Origin: an uncultured Polaribacter sp.
GTDB taxonomy: Bacteria; Bacteroidota; Bacteroidia; Flavobacteriales; Flavobacteriaceae
Reading direction: 5' to 3'
Assembly (NCBI RefSeq): GCF_947503875.1
Contig: NZ_CANNFH010000002.1
Span: forward strand, 372,001-436,000
DNA: 64,000 nucleotides
Shown here in pieces: positions 48,290-57,905 of this stretch (the first letter of the stretch is position 1; each line of letters starts with the position of its first letter). A program made the position numbers and the translations under genes. Under the pieces are notes generated by a model. The model did not search any database. It was given only the letters and a program-made list of their open reading frames with translations, and had not been told where the DNA came from.

Positions 48290-50059
48290 ATGAAAAAAAA
48301 ATTCGTCCTACTTTTTTGCTTGGTGTTTACGCAGTTTTTTGCTCAAGATTTGGAGCAAGATTGGTTAGTAAACTCAGTAATTAAGGCAGGAGATATTTCT
48401 AGTATAGATCAAGAAAAACCACCAGTATTTTCATTTTCCAATGGTAATTTTGAGTATCCAACATTTGGAGATCATAAAAGAGCAAGTGGGTCTTACATAC
48501 GTCAGAATAATTTACTTATTTTAAATTTTTTACAGCCAAAACAGCAATTAAAATATTTAAATATTGTTTCCTTAAATGATGCTAATTTAATATTATCAGA
48601 AGGAGATACTATCTACAATTTAAAATCTCAGGTATATGTTAAAAGTACAATACCAGAAACCAAAGTAGCACAAAAAGAAAATCTACAAGTAGAGAAAGAG
48701 GAAGCAAAATTAGAAGCTGATAAACTAAAGAATACTGCAGAAATAAGACCAAGTGCAGGTTTTAGTATGCGTACTTTGTGGAGAGGTGTATTAGGAATGT
48801 TTTCTTTAATTATAATTGCTTTTTTGTTTAGTGCCAATAGAAAAGCTATAGATTGGAAAAAAGTAGGTATAGGTTTAGCCTTGCAATTAATTATAGCTGT
48901 AGGTGTTTTAAAAATATCATTTGTACAAAAAGCGTTTGAGCTTGTAGGAAAACTTTTTATAGAGATTTTAGAATATACAAAAGCGGGTAGTAAATTCTTA
49001 TTTGACGGCCTAATTGCAGATATGGATACTTTTGGTTACATTTTTGCTTTTCAAGTATTACCAACCATTATATTTTTCTCTGCATTAACATCTTTATTAT
49101 TTTATTTAGGTATTATTCAGTGGATTGTAAAGATATTAGCCATTGGTTTGTCTAAGTTTTTGGGTATTTCTGGTATGGAAAGTTTATCTGTAGCAGGTAA
49201 TATTTTCTTAGGTCAAACAGAAGCACCATTATTAATTAAGGCGTATTTAGAAAAAATGAATAAGTCGGAAATGTTATTGGTGATGATTGGTGGAATGGCC
49301 ACTGTTGCTGGTGCAGTTTTAGCAGCTTATATTGGTTTTTTAGGTGGTGGAGACAAGGCGCTAGAATTGGTTTTTGCAAAACACTTATTGGCAGCTTCTG
49401 TTATGGCAGCACCTGGTGCAATTGTAATAGCTAAAATTTTATATCCTCAAACGGAAAAAGTGAATACAGACGTTAGCGTTTCTCAAGAAAAAATTGGGTC
49501 TAATATACTAGATGCTATTGCAAATGGTACAACAGAAGGTTTGCGTTTGGCGGTTAATGTTGGTGCAATGTTACTAGTTTTTGTTGCAGTAATTGCCATG
49601 ATAAATGGTGGTTTAGGTCTTATTGGAGACCTAACTTCTTTAAACGAAATAATTGTAGCAAATACAAGATATGAAAAGCTTTCTTTAGAATTTTTATTGG
49701 GCTATGCTTTTGCACCATTAATGTGGTTAATTGGTGTGCCAACTGTAGATATGACTTTAATGGGGCAGCTTTTAGGTATTAAATTAGCGGCTAGTGAATT
49801 TATAGGCTACATTCAGCTAGCAGAACTTAAAGATGTTGCTAATGCAACGCATTTAACCTATAATAAATCGGTAATTATGGCCACTTACATGCTTTGTGGT
49901 TTTGCAAATTTTGCATCTATAGGTATACAAATTGGTGGTATTGGTTCTTTAGCACCCGGCCAACGTAAAACCTTATCAGAATTTGGCATAAAAGCCTTAA
50001 TAGGCGGTACAATTGCCTCTTTAATGTCTGCAACTATTGCAGGGATGATTATTGGTTAA
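48290..50059 (+). CDS. concentrative nucleoside transporter with a lipocalin-like N-terminal domain
   Basis: The protein has 589 residues. A signal peptide (MKKKFVLLFCLVFTQFFAQ) is followed by a periplasmic domain (about 20-125) that resembles lipocalin-like repeats, a charged linker (KEEAKLEADKLKNT), and the CNT core (about 160-589) with GNIFLGQTEAPLLIKAYLEK and VATYMLCGFANFASIGIQIG-type sequence near the end. It imports nucleosides with H+ or Na+. The extra domain may bind nucleosides or a partner in the periplasm; it is common in Flavobacteriia. Confidence 0.88.
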   Translation: MKKKFVLLFCLVFTQFFAQDLEQDWLVNSVIKAGDISSIDQEKPPVFSFSNGNFEYPTFGDHKRASGSYIRQNNLLILNFLQPKQQLKYLNIVSLNDANLILSEGDTIYNLKSQVYVKSTIPETKVAQKENLQVEKEEAKLEADKLKNTAEIRPSAGFSMRTLWRGVLGMFSLIIIAFLFSANRKAIDWKKVGIGLALQLIIAVGVLKISFVQKAFELVGKLFIEILEYTKAGSKFLFDGLIADMDTFGYIFAFQVLPTIIFFSALTSLLFYLGIIQWIVKILAIGLSKFLGISGMESLSVAGNIFLGQTEAPLLIKAYLEKMNKSEMLLVMIGGMATVAGAVLAAYIGFLGGGDKALELVFAKHLLAASVMAAPGAIVIAKILYPQTEKVNTDVSVSQEKIGSNILDAIANGTTEGLRLAVNVGAMLLVFVAVIAMINGGLGLIGDLTSLNEIIVANTRYEKLSLEFLLGYAFAPLMWLIGVPTVDMTLMGQLLGIKLAASEFIGYIQLAELKDVANATHLTYNKSVIMATYMLCGFANFASIGIQIGGIGSLAPGQRKTLSEFGIKALIGGTIASLMSATIAGMIIG

Positions 50060-50061
50060 TA

Positions 50062-50221
50062 TCCCCATTGTCTTTCAGACATTTCACCAAAGGGGAAAAA
50101 GTTAATAACCTATTGATAAATTATGGTTTGAAAGAGTTAAATTTTATCGGTCATTTTTTAAATTTACAAACAAACTAAACACAAGAGTGTTTCTTCCCTT
50201 AGGGAAGATTAAGATGGGAAT
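50062..50221. repeat. short gap with a C/G-run repeat
   Basis: TCCCC...GGGGA ends frame 50071-50098 (CCCCATTGTCTTTCAGACATTTCACC...GGGG), with a second motif TTCCCTTAGGGAAG near 50193. Both are small inverted repeats of the kind dispersed in flavobacterial genomes. Confidence 0.4.
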
Positions 50222-51046
50222 ATGAAACAATATCACGATTTAGTAAAGCACGTTTTAGAAAACGGAAACGAAAAAGGCGATAGAACAGGAACAGGTACAA
50301 AAAGTGTTTTTGGTTATCAAATGCGATTCGATTTAAGTGAAGGATTTCCTATGGTAACTACTAAAAAGTTGCACTTAAAAAGTATTGTATATGAATTACT
50401 TTGGTTTATAAAAGGTAATACTAATATTAAATACTTACAAGAAAATGGTGTAAGAATTTGGAATGAATGGGCAGACGAAAAGGGTAATTTAGGTCCCGTT
50501 TATGGGCATCAATGGCGCAATTGGAATAGTGATGAGGTAGATCAGTTAAATGAAGTTATTGCTACTTTAAAAACGAACCCAAACTCAAGAAGAATGTTGG
50601 TTTCTGCTTGGAACCCCTCTGTTTTGCCAGATACTTCTGTGTCTTTTTCAGAAAATGTAGCCAATGGTAAAGCAGCTTTACCACCTTGCCATGCGTTTTT
50701 TCAGTTTTATGTTTCAGACGGAAAATTATCTTGTCAATTGTATCAAAGAAGTGCAGATATATTTTTGGGTGTTCCTTTTAATATTGCATCTTATGCTTTG
50801 TTTACAATGATGATTGCTCAGGTTTGTGGTTATGAAGCAGGAGAGTTTATACACACTTTTGGAGATGCACACATTTACAACAATCATAAAGAACAATTAG
50901 AGTTGCAATTGTCTAGAGATATTAGGCCATTGCCAAAGATGAAAATTAATTCAGCAATAAAAAATATAGAAGATTTTACCTTTAACGATTTTGAATTATT
51001 AGATTACAATCCACATCCGCATATAAAAGGTAAAGTAGCAATTTAA
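50222..51046 (+). CDS. thyA: thymidylate synthase
   Basis: The protein has 274 residues, near the E. coli length. The catalytic Cys lies in [12 protein letters not shown], the folate and dUMP regions include [56 protein letters not shown] and GDAHIYNNH. It makes dTMP from dUMP. folA lies 700 bp downstream, the classical partner in the folate cycle. A terminator follows. Confidence 0.97.
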   Translation: MKQYHDLVKHVLENGNEKGDRTGTGTKSVFGYQMRFDLSEGFPMVTTKKLHLKSIVYELLWFIKGNTNIKYLQENGVRIWNEWADEKGNLGPVYGHQWRNWNSDEVDQLNEVIATLKTNPNSRRMLVSAWNPSVLPDTSVSFSENVANGKAALPPCHAFFQFYVSDGKLSCQLYQRSADIFLGVPFNIASYALFTMMIAQVCGYEAGEFIHTFGDAHIYNNHKEQLELQLSRDIRPLPKMKINSAIKNIEDFTFNDFELLDYNPHPHIKGKVAI

Positions 51047-51067
51047 TACCTGAATACAATAAAATAG

Positions 51068-51102
51068 AAAACGCTTTAAATTAAAAACTTAAAGCGTTTT
51101 TT
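51068..51102 (+). terminator. terminator of thyA
   Basis: AAAACGCTTTAA and TTAAAGCGTTTT form a perfect 12-bp stem with a 9-base loop and a T tail. It also serves the converging CBM48 gene. Confidence 0.85.
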
Positions 51103-51122
51103 ATATCTGTCATTTTAATTTT

Positions 51123-51419
51123 TTATAGAGATAAAACACTATTTTCTGCGCCAGCATATTCATTCCAAGCAAAAGCATCAGCTTCTGTTTCATTTGCGTA
51201 AGCACCATCTATTAAATATCTAAACTCGTAAGAAGAATTTGTTTCTAAATTTACTGTTCCTTTAAATGTACCGTTTTTTAACTTTTTTAATGGCGTAGCT
51301 TTTGCGTTCCATTCATTAAAACTACCTATAACTGCAACAGTTTTAGCTTCTTCTGCGGGTACAGTAAACGTTACTTTACAAACAGGTTTACTCTTCAAAA
51401 ATTGTTTTTTAATAGCCAT
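51123..51419 (-). CDS. small CBM48 (glycogen-binding) protein
   Basis: The protein has 98 residues and is almost entirely one CBM48 domain: CKVTFTVPAEEAKTVAVIGS, FNEWNAKATPLKK, SSYEFRYLIDGAY with the Trp and Lys/Arg residues that contact alpha-glucan. Free-standing CBM48 domains may target a partner to glycogen or have a regulatory role. It converges on thyA. Confidence 0.85.
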   Translation of the reverse strand: MAIKKQFLKSKPVCKVTFTVPAEEAKTVAVIGSFNEWNAKATPLKKLKNGTFKGTVNLETNSSYEFRYLIDGAYANETEADAFAWNEYAGAENSVLSL

Positions 51420-51625
51420 AATTTTTTAATTTTATCTCTTAATTAAATCTAATATAGGATAAAATTAAAGAAGACCTTCAACATAACAAACAGAATTTAA
51501 GTGTTTTATAAAAGAATTATCACTTTACCAATTTGTAGCTTTACAAAGTTCTTATTTAGTAATTTTTCTTGTATTCTATTGCTATGTTCTTAAAATTAGC
51601 AATTCTCTTTTAGCTTGATTTTCAG

Positions 51626-51633
51626 TAACTTTG
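51626..51633 (+). promoter_or_regulatory. -7 box TAACTTTG upstream of folA
   Basis: This is an exact TAnnTTTG match about 100 bp before folA, in the otherwise gene-free 51420-51735. No -33 box is seen at the normal distance. Confidence 0.4.
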
Positions 51634-51735
51634 CTCAGGTATAGGTCTCTTTGACCACTTATTTTTCTTAAAAATAGTTAAAATGAACATTTCTCAAAAC
51701 ATTTCAGCTATTTTTGTTTTTTAAAATAAACAACT

Positions 51736-52224
51736 ATGATTACCGTAATTGCTGCTATTGCAGAAAATAATGCACTTGGTAAAAATAACGATTTGATATG
51801 GCACTTGCCTGCAGACCTAAAGAGATTTAAAAAGGTTACCACAGGTAATTATATAATAATGGGTAGAAACACATTTGAATCTATTGGCAAGCCACTACCA
51901 AATAGAACTACCATAATTATTACTAGAAATACAAATTATTTTGAAGAAGGTTGTTTAATTGCGCATAGCCTAGAGGAAGCTTTAGAGTTAGCAAAAGCAC
52001 AAAAACAAATATTTATAATTGGTGGGGCTCAGATTTATAAAGAAACGTTGGCAAAAGATTTGGCAGATCAGTTAGATATTACATTGGTGCATAAAGCCTT
52101 TGATGCAGATGTTTATTTTCCTGAGATTAATAAAAAGATCTGGAAAGAAACAGCAAGAGAAGATTTTAAAGCTGATGACAAAAATAAATACGACTACAGT
52201 TTTATCTCTTATCAGAAAAACTAA
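51736..52224 (+). CDS. folA: dihydrofolate reductase
   Basis: The protein has 162 residues. Motifs: IAAIAENNALGKNNDLIWHL with the Asp-type substrate residue nearby, PADLKRFKKVTTGNYIIMGR, TFESIGKPLPNRTTIIITR and IIGGAQIYKE. It reduces dihydrofolate formed by ThyA. Its last four bases overlap the converging DUF6146 gene. Confidence 0.96.
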   Translation: MITVIAAIAENNALGKNNDLIWHLPADLKRFKKVTTGNYIIMGRNTFESIGKPLPNRTTIIITRNTNYFEEGCLIAHSLEEALELAKAQKQIFIIGGAQIYKETLAKDLADQLDITLVHKAFDADVYFPEINKKIWKETAREDFKADDKNKYDYSFISYQKN

Positions 52225-52655
52225 TTTATTCTATTCGTTCTAAAACCACCACCTAAATTTATATTATATTTTTGTTGTGCAAATAAAAAGTAATTGAATA
52301 ATTTGTAGTTTACATCATAACCATAATCTATGTTTGGTTGATAATCGATGATGTTTTCGTAAATATTCTGATTAAAACGCGATGGATTTTGTGCTCTTAA
52401 ATTCCAAGAAATTACCCAAGCTCTATTTCTAGCTTCTAAATAGTTTTGGTTGTAAAAACCTTTTGGTTGTGCAATTGAATTTAAGTAATTGTTAAAGCCA
52501 ATATCTATAATAATAATTTTATACTCTAAACTGTCATTAGCAATTACTACAGGTTCTTCTTTTGTTAGTTTTGGGTTGTTTTTTGGTAAACCTGAACAAG
52601 ACCAAAAAATAAAGGCAAGTATTAAAAAAGTTACAAGTTTTTTTATAATTTTCAT
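52221..52655 (-). CDS. DUF6146 family lipoprotein
   Basis: The protein has 144 residues with a lipobox (FIFWSC, Cys20). The body reads EYKIIIIDIGFNNYLNSI, NQNYLEARNRAWVISWNLRA and IDYQPNIDYGYDVNYKLFNYF, the conserved pattern of DUF6146 in flavobacteria. The function is unknown. It is an outer-membrane or periplasmic lipoprotein by its signal. Confidence 0.8.
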   Translation of the reverse strand: MKIIKKLVTFLILAFIFWSCSGLPKNNPKLTKEEPVVIANDSLEYKIIIIDIGFNNYLNSIAQPKGFYNQNYLEARNRAWVISWNLRAQNPSRFNQNIYENIIDYQPNIDYGYDVNYKLFNYFLFAQQKYNINLGGGFRTNRIN

Positions 52656-52863
52656 GATTCTTAAAGGTATTAAATTTTTATGAATTGAAATTGTAGTTTG
52701 TGTTTCCTCATTTTTGTTAAATATATAGCCGTATTTCTAAATAAAACTTTCATTTAGTAAATAGGTATGCTTATTTAGTTAACCAGTTTTTATAGAAAAA
52801 TACTTAAAAAAATAGATGATTTTTTATGATTTTTAGTAGTAATTTGCTTTTTAAAATTAAAGT

Positions 52864-53424
52864 ATGAAACAAAGATGTTTTTGGGTTACCTCAAGTAAAT
52901 TATACCAAGAGTATCACGATAATGAATGGGGTAAGCCAGTTTATGATGATAAAACCTTGTTTGAGTTCTTACTGCTAGAAACTTTTCAAGCAGGCTTAAG
53001 TTGGATTACCATTTTAAACAAAAGAGAAAATTTTAGAAACGCATTTGATAATTTCGATTACAGAAAAATAGCAAAATATCCAGAAAGTAAATACCAATCT
53101 TTATTACAAGATGCAGGTATCATAAGAAATAAATTAAAAATTAAAAGTGCCATTACAAACGCAAAACTTTTTATGCAGATTCAAGAAGAATTTGGCTCGT
53201 TTTCTAAATTTATTTGGGCTTATGTTAATGATAAACCTATTTTAAATCAGTTTGAAAATAGAGAAGACGTTCCTGCAACAACAACATTATCAGAAAAAAT
53301 ATCTAAAGACTTAAAAAAAAGAGGTTTTAAATTTGTTGGTTCTACAGTTATCTATGCATACATGCAAGCAATAGGTATGGTTAATGATCATACAAAAAAC
53401 TGTTTTAAATATCCTGTTTTATGA
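52864..53424 (+). CDS. tag: DNA-3-methyladenine glycosylase I
   Basis: The protein has 186 residues, equal to E. coli Tag. It starts MKQRCFWVTSSKLYQEYHDN and has EWGKPVYDD, LLLETFQAGLSWITIL and the C-terminal GSTVIYAYMQAIGMVNDHTK. The zinc ligands Cys5 and His18 (near the start) and the C-terminal His-Cys pair (DHTKNC) are present. It removes 3-methyladenine from alkylated DNA. Its stop overlaps the next start by four bases. Confidence 0.95.
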   Translation: MKQRCFWVTSSKLYQEYHDNEWGKPVYDDKTLFEFLLLETFQAGLSWITILNKRENFRNAFDNFDYRKIAKYPESKYQSLLQDAGIIRNKLKIKSAITNAKLFMQIQEEFGSFSKFIWAYVNDKPILNQFENREDVPATTTLSEKISKDLKKRGFKFVGSTVIYAYMQAIGMVNDHTKNCFKYPVL

Positions 53425-54179
53425 AAATATTGCAAATACCCAAACAAGATTTAAAAAGACTTGGTTATGTTTTTCTAAGAAAAGTGGGCATTTTTATAGG
53501 TTTTATTTTTATACTTTTTTTTGATGGAACTTATTTCACAGAAAACTATGTAAATTCTCAAGTGCCTATAAATATGTTAGCATTGTTCAGCTTTCTTTGG
53601 ATGTACAAAAGGGCTTTTCCAAGGGTTAGAAAACTAATGCTAATTGCAGTTATAATTGGTCTTTTAGGAGAGTATTTTTTTTCTGTTTATTTAAATATGT
53701 ATACCTACAGATTAGGAAATGTGCCTTGGTATGTACCTCTGGGCCATGCAGCACTTTATGGTAGAGTTTTTATTTTTAGCAAAGACGTTTTAGCAAGAAA
53801 ATATCACAAAGAAATAGAACAACTATTTAGTTATATTATTATAGCTTTTGCAACAGTGTATTTAGCTTTTTTTGCCGATGTTTTTGGTTTTGTAATGACC
53901 TTTTTCGTCTTTTTACTACTACACAAAAGACCTAAAGATAAACTGTATTTTTATACCATGTATATTGTAGTTGCCTTGTTAGAAATTGGAGGAACTGCCT
54001 TTGGTTGTTGGTATTGGCCTGCTTTTGCGTTTAATGTGTTTGATTTTTTACCTAGTAATAATCCACCAAGCGGAATTAGTTTGTTCTATTTTTTACTGGA
54101 TATTAGCTGTTTTTTAATTTATTTTTTAATTTACAATAAAACATGGTCACGTTTTAAAAGTGTTAAAACTAAAAATTAG
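53421..54179 (+). CDS. hypothetical membrane protein
   Basis: The protein has 252 residues with about seven membrane helices. Conserved-looking pieces are IGLLGEYFFSVYLNMYTYRL, VPWYVPLGHAALYGRVF and GCWYWPAFAFN. It is coupled to tag (ATGA overlap), but no shared function is evident. I do not recognise the family. Confidence 0.65.
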   Translation: MKILQIPKQDLKRLGYVFLRKVGIFIGFIFILFFDGTYFTENYVNSQVPINMLALFSFLWMYKRAFPRVRKLMLIAVIIGLLGEYFFSVYLNMYTYRLGNVPWYVPLGHAALYGRVFIFSKDVLARKYHKEIEQLFSYIIIAFATVYLAFFADVFGFVMTFFVFLLLHKRPKDKLYFYTMYIVVALLEIGGTAFGCWYWPAFAFNVFDFLPSNNPPSGISLFYFLLDISCFLIYFLIYNKTWSRFKSVKTKN

Positions 54180-54239
54180 TGCTTTTTGTTATGCTGATGA
54201 AGCAGATTTTTACAATTTTAAATTGCTAGAGAAGGTGAA

Positions 54240-54443
54240 TTAATGTCCCGTAAAAAAACGAATTGCCATAAAAATTAAAACAATTAAACCTCCATAAAGT
54301 AATACTTTTTTACCTGAATTTTGATAGTAACGTTTATGATTTTTAACATCTTTTTTGTAGCTATAAATCATTAAAGAAATAAAAGCAACAATAAAAAATA
54401 TCATAAAAATAATTCTTCCTGTGGTAAAAAAAGCTAAAAACAT
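54240..54443 (-). CDS. small two-helix membrane protein
   Basis: The protein has 67 residues, with hydrophobic segments at about 8-28 and 46-63 separated by the basic stretch YKKDVKNHKRYYQ. It stands alone. I recognise no family; the size and layout support a real but uncharacterised inner-membrane protein. Confidence 0.5.
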   Translation of the reverse strand: MFLAFFTTGRIIFMIFFIVAFISLMIYSYKKDVKNHKRYYQNSGKKVLLYGGLIVLIFMAIRFFTGH

Positions 54444-54590
54444 AAGGTCGTATTCTTAATAAGTTATTTATTAAATTTAATTAAAAAGTATAAAATTTTT
54501 AAAAAATCGAGCTATTTTGTCTTTCTAAAAATAATATAAATTTTACAATACGAAATTACGAATTAAATAACTTTTAATAATTAAAATAGT

Positions 54591-54977
54591 ATGAAAAATA
54601 AAATAGCTGCCGTACAAAAATTTCATAAGGCTTTTGGTGCAGGAATAAAACACAAACCAACAGCATCTATAGGAGAAGATAGAAATTTACTGCGTTTTAA
54701 TTTAATGAAAGAAGAAAACGAAGAATATTTAGAAGCTGCTAAAAATAACGATTTGGTGGAAGTTGCAGATGCTTTAGGTGATATGCTATATATTTTATGC
54801 GGCACAATTGTAGAACATGGTATGCAAGAAAAAATAGAAGAAGTGTTCAACGAAATTCAGCGTAGTAATATGAGCAAGTTGGGAGAAGATGGCAAACCTA
54901 TTTACAGAGAAGATGGTAAAATTTTAAAAGGACCCAATTATTTTAAACCAAATATTAAAGAGATTTTAGAGCAGTAA
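54591..54977 (+). CDS. MazG-like nucleoside triphosphate pyrophosphohydrolase
   Basis: The protein has 128 residues. The all-alpha NTP-PPase core has the acidic metal motif KEENEEYLEA (Glu-Glu-x2-Glu) and the second acidic pair in EVADALGDMLYILCG. A C-terminal basic segment has GKPIYREDGKILKGPNYF. Such enzymes remove the pyrophosphate from non-canonical nucleotides. The exact substrate is unknown. Confidence 0.82.
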   Translation: MKNKIAAVQKFHKAFGAGIKHKPTASIGEDRNLLRFNLMKEENEEYLEAAKNNDLVEVADALGDMLYILCGTIVEHGMQEKIEEVFNEIQRSNMSKLGEDGKPIYREDGKILKGPNYFKPNIKEILEQ

Positions 54978-54984
54978 GTTTCTT

Positions 54985-55085
54985 AGATTATAGATACAGG
55001 ATATATGAGACAAGAGACAAGAGACAAGAGACAGGAATCAGGAAACAAATTTCAAGAAACAAGATACAAGAATCAGGATAGCAAA
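54985..55085 (+). repeat. degenerate purine-rich tandem repeats
   Basis: Units such as GAGACAAGAGACAAGAGACA followed by AGAAACAAGATACAAGAATC are tandem-like with 7-9-base periods. A similar block lies at 61035-61098 near fabD. They have no gene. Confidence 0.6.
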
Positions 55086-55154
55086 GAGGTAATATTTAAT
55101 AGAGTTTTTTTAGCCTTTTTGCAGAAGTTAGATTGAAATTATTTTTTTAGCATT

Positions 55155-55616
55155 TTAATCAAAATGAGTGATATTTTCTCTAACATAATCTAATGTAAGT
55201 GCAATAATATCATCTTCATATTTTTCGAATTCGTCATCTAAATCGTCCCATAAATCTATGTTTGCTTCTTTTTCCATTAAAATACTTCTTCTAGTATTTA
55301 AATCTTTAGGAACAGGAATTACGGGAAACAAGAAAATGGCCTTGGTTAAAATAGCTACAGTTTTTTCTGCTTTTATTGCCAAATATGCCTGAAAAATTTC
55401 ATGCGTAAATTGCCCTGAAGAATCAAAAAAGAACTGAATAAAACCACCTTCTGTAACATTGTTTTCTAAAATATCGATATAGATAAAATTCTTTTCAAAA
55501 TCATTTAAATTGCTAAAATCATCTCTTTTAGCAATTTTTTTTGTGATGATTTCTCCAATACGCGTAATTTTTTCGCTGTCACTATTTAATAATAAAGCAA
55601 TCTCTGTAGAAGTCAT
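55155..55616 (-). CDS. DMP19/DUF4375 family protein
   Basis: The protein has 153 residues, acidic, without signal. The conserved core is LNDFEKNFIYIDILENNVTE and GGFIQFFFDSSGQF, typical of DUF4375 (DMP19). DMP19 of Neisseria is a DNA mimic, and the acidic C-terminus here (NIDLWDDLDDEFEKYEDD) would suit that, but the function in this organism is unknown. It overlaps the DUF4174 gene by four bases. Confidence 0.75.
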   Translation of the reverse strand: MTSTEIALLLNSDSEKITRIGEIITKKIAKRDDFSNLNDFEKNFIYIDILENNVTEGGFIQFFFDSSGQFTHEIFQAYLAIKAEKTVAILTKAIFLFPVIPVPKDLNTRRSILMEKEANIDLWDDLDDEFEKYEDDIIALTLDYVRENITHFD

Positions 55617-56029
55617 TTTTTGTTTTTTTCTAGTTCTCTTTTTCGCATTGGCATTCCATCTATACTAGTAAAAATATTGTCTAAAGGTATTAACTTGTTT
55701 GCTGTTTGTTTTACAGCGCCGTCTAAACCTATTAAAATTGTTTTAAACTTTGTTTTTTCTAAAATAAATGTTGAATATAAATTAGAAGAGTTAATCCATT
55801 CCCTTTCAAAATTAACACCATAAGAAGTTGTATTAAACTTGTATAGTATTAATTTCCTTTCTAAAAATTGATGTTGTTTTTTATCAATTTCTAGTACATA
55901 GTTTCTAAAATCAGTATCATTTTTATCTTCAGTAAAAACCAACAACACTCTTTTTTGCCATTTGTGTTTCGTTAAATTCTGTCCAAAACTTATCAAACTA
56001 AAAAATAAAAGGAGTGTTGTTAACTTCAT
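55613..56029 (-). CDS. DUF4174 family secreted protein
   Basis: The protein has 138 residues with a signal peptide (about 1-17, LISFGQ). The body has KHKWQKRVLLVFTEDKNDTD and IILEKTKFKTILIGLDGAVK-like sequence with KQTANKLIPLDNIFTSID, the thioredoxin-like fold of DUF4174 without a CxxC pair. The function is unknown. It overlaps the DMP19 gene downstream. Confidence 0.75.
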   Translation of the reverse strand: MKLTTLLLFFSLISFGQNLTKHKWQKRVLLVFTEDKNDTDFRNYVLEIDKKQHQFLERKLILYKFNTTSYGVNFEREWINSSNLYSTFILEKTKFKTILIGLDGAVKQTANKLIPLDNIFTSIDGMPMRKRELEKNKK

Positions 56030-56050
56030 TCAAACTAAATTGATATTACT

Positions 56051-57868
56051 TTATTCCATGGCTTTTTTAAAAGCACTAAAACCGCCAACAATAGGTATTG
56101 TAATTTTAGTTTTGGTTAAATCTACAGTTAATTCTGTACCAGGTTTTGGTAGTAAGGTATATTCAGAATCACTAGAAAAAATAAGCAAACCAATTTGTTG
56201 TCCTTTTTTAATAATTTGGTCATCAGGTTGTAAATCAAAAGTCATTTCATAAAACTTACCTACTTTTAAAGGTTTACTTTTTGTAAGTGATTTGTAGTTT
56301 TGTAAATCTGCCCAACCACGCGTAATAATATTATCTGTTATTTTAGTTCTTCTTCCTTTATTCCATGGTAAAGAAACCAGATATACAGATAAATTTACAG
56401 CCTCTTTAGAACTGGCTGCTTTAATAGTTATTCTTGAAATACCAGAAATATGTACATCTTCTTTTAAAGTTGGTGTAACGTATAACAAACGGTGGTTTGT
56501 ATAATCTGCCTGGGCCAAAGCTTCTGCAGAAAAAGAATAATTATCTACTAAGGTTTCTTTTTGTTTTGTTGTATTTTGTTTAAAAGTTAAAGTACCAATT
56601 TCTGGTGCATTTCCACTTAAATATAGCGTTACATTTTGTGCATCAGGATTTGGGTAATTTTCATAAGCAGTAGGTGAACTTTGTCTGTCATCTTCTCTAA
56701 CAATCCAAGCTTTAGCATCGTTTTCTACATTATTAGCAACACCATGTAAATATTTGGTAAACCACCTATTCATCATTTTAATTGTTGGTGGTCCTCCATG
56801 TCCATTTTGGTGGTAATAGATTTGAGTAGGTAAGCCCATTTCTGTAGCTTTTTTATAGATTCTGTAACTGTGTTCTGGCATTACATTCCAATCATTAAAA
56901 CCATGAGACATTAACAAGGCCGCTTTCATGGGTTGCATTTCATTTAAATAATCTCTACCTGCCCAAAAATCATTATAATCTCCAGTTTCTCTATCCATTC
57001 CGTTTGCCAATTCTGTATCTCTTACAACGCGGTTGTTTCTAGCTCTATTTTCTTCTTTGCCACTGTGAATAAAATCGTACAAAACATCTATATCTTCACC
57101 TAAATAACCACCTGGAGAACGCACCAAACCATTAGATCTGTAATAGTGATAGTAAGAAGTATTTGGTGCAATAGGTATAATAGCTTCTAAACCAGCTACA
57201 CCTGTAGTGGCTGCTGCTAAAGGGATTGTTCCATTGTAAGAAGTACCTGTCATTCCTACTTTTCCAGTACTCCAAAACGCAGTAACTTTTTCGTTTCCTT
57301 CTCTCTCAGAAAAACCTTTAGCTCTGCCATTTAACCAATCTATTACAGCCTTTGGCGCTAAAGATTCATTATCTCCACCAACTGTTGGTGCACCATCAGA
57401 TAATCCAGTTCCTGGGGAAGAAGAATGCACCACAATATAACCTCTAGGAACCCAAGTTCTAATTTGAGAATTCGAAATAATGGGTCTTTTACCTGTTCTT
57501 TGCACTTCTACATGCACAGGTTTTGGCATTTTTTCTCCTAATTCATGCTTTACATTCCAAAATAATTCTTTACCACCTCTTGCTACTCCTGCATAATATG
57601 GGCTAGATTCGTAAACTACAGGTAATTTTAAACCTTCAGTTTCTGTTTGTTTTGGTCTTGTTACAGCCACATGCATTCTGTCTAATTTTCCATCACCATC
57701 AGAATCAAATTCAGTTTCTACCCATAAATCATGGCGAATCCAATTTTCTGGATTTTTAAAACTTTCTACAACTTGAGCTTCACCGTCTTTAAAAATAGGT
57801 GTTACTTTTTCTTGAGCATATACCTGAATAATAAAAGTAAGTAATAGTATGTAAATTATTTTTTTCAT
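56051..57868 (-). CDS. CocE/NonD (S15) family hydrolase, secreted
   Basis: The protein has 605 residues with a signal peptide (about 1-18, IQVYAQ). The alpha/beta-hydrolase domain has the nucleophile Ser in GKVGMTGTSYNGTIPLAAA, the Asp in MSHGFNDWNVMPEH and the His in YHQNGHGGPP. A C-terminal jelly-roll domain follows (about 400-605). It may be an X-prolyl dipeptidyl aminopeptidase or an esterase. It has a second relative upstream (57906-59837). Confidence 0.85.
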   Translation of the reverse strand: MKKIIYILLLTFIIQVYAQEKVTPIFKDGEAQVVESFKNPENWIRHDLWVETEFDSDGDGKLDRMHVAVTRPKQTETEGLKLPVVYESSPYYAGVARGGKELFWNVKHELGEKMPKPVHVEVQRTGKRPIISNSQIRTWVPRGYIVVHSSSPGTGLSDGAPTVGGDNESLAPKAVIDWLNGRAKGFSEREGNEKVTAFWSTGKVGMTGTSYNGTIPLAAATTGVAGLEAIIPIAPNTSYYHYYRSNGLVRSPGGYLGEDIDVLYDFIHSGKEENRARNNRVVRDTELANGMDRETGDYNDFWAGRDYLNEMQPMKAALLMSHGFNDWNVMPEHSYRIYKKATEMGLPTQIYYHQNGHGGPPTIKMMNRWFTKYLHGVANNVENDAKAWIVREDDRQSSPTAYENYPNPDAQNVTLYLSGNAPEIGTLTFKQNTTKQKETLVDNYSFSAEALAQADYTNHRLLYVTPTLKEDVHISGISRITIKAASSKEAVNLSVYLVSLPWNKGRRTKITDNIITRGWADLQNYKSLTKSKPLKVGKFYEMTFDLQPDDQIIKKGQQIGLLIFSSDSEYTLLPKPGTELTVDLTKTKITIPIVGGFSAFKKAME

Positions 57869-57905
57869 CTGTATTGTTTTTCTCCTAAAGTCGGAAGTTT
57901 AGCTA

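Noticed and set aside
51681-51722. Leader peptide of 13 codons before folA
   Set aside because: No attenuator hairpin or run of regulatory codons accompanies it; probably chance.
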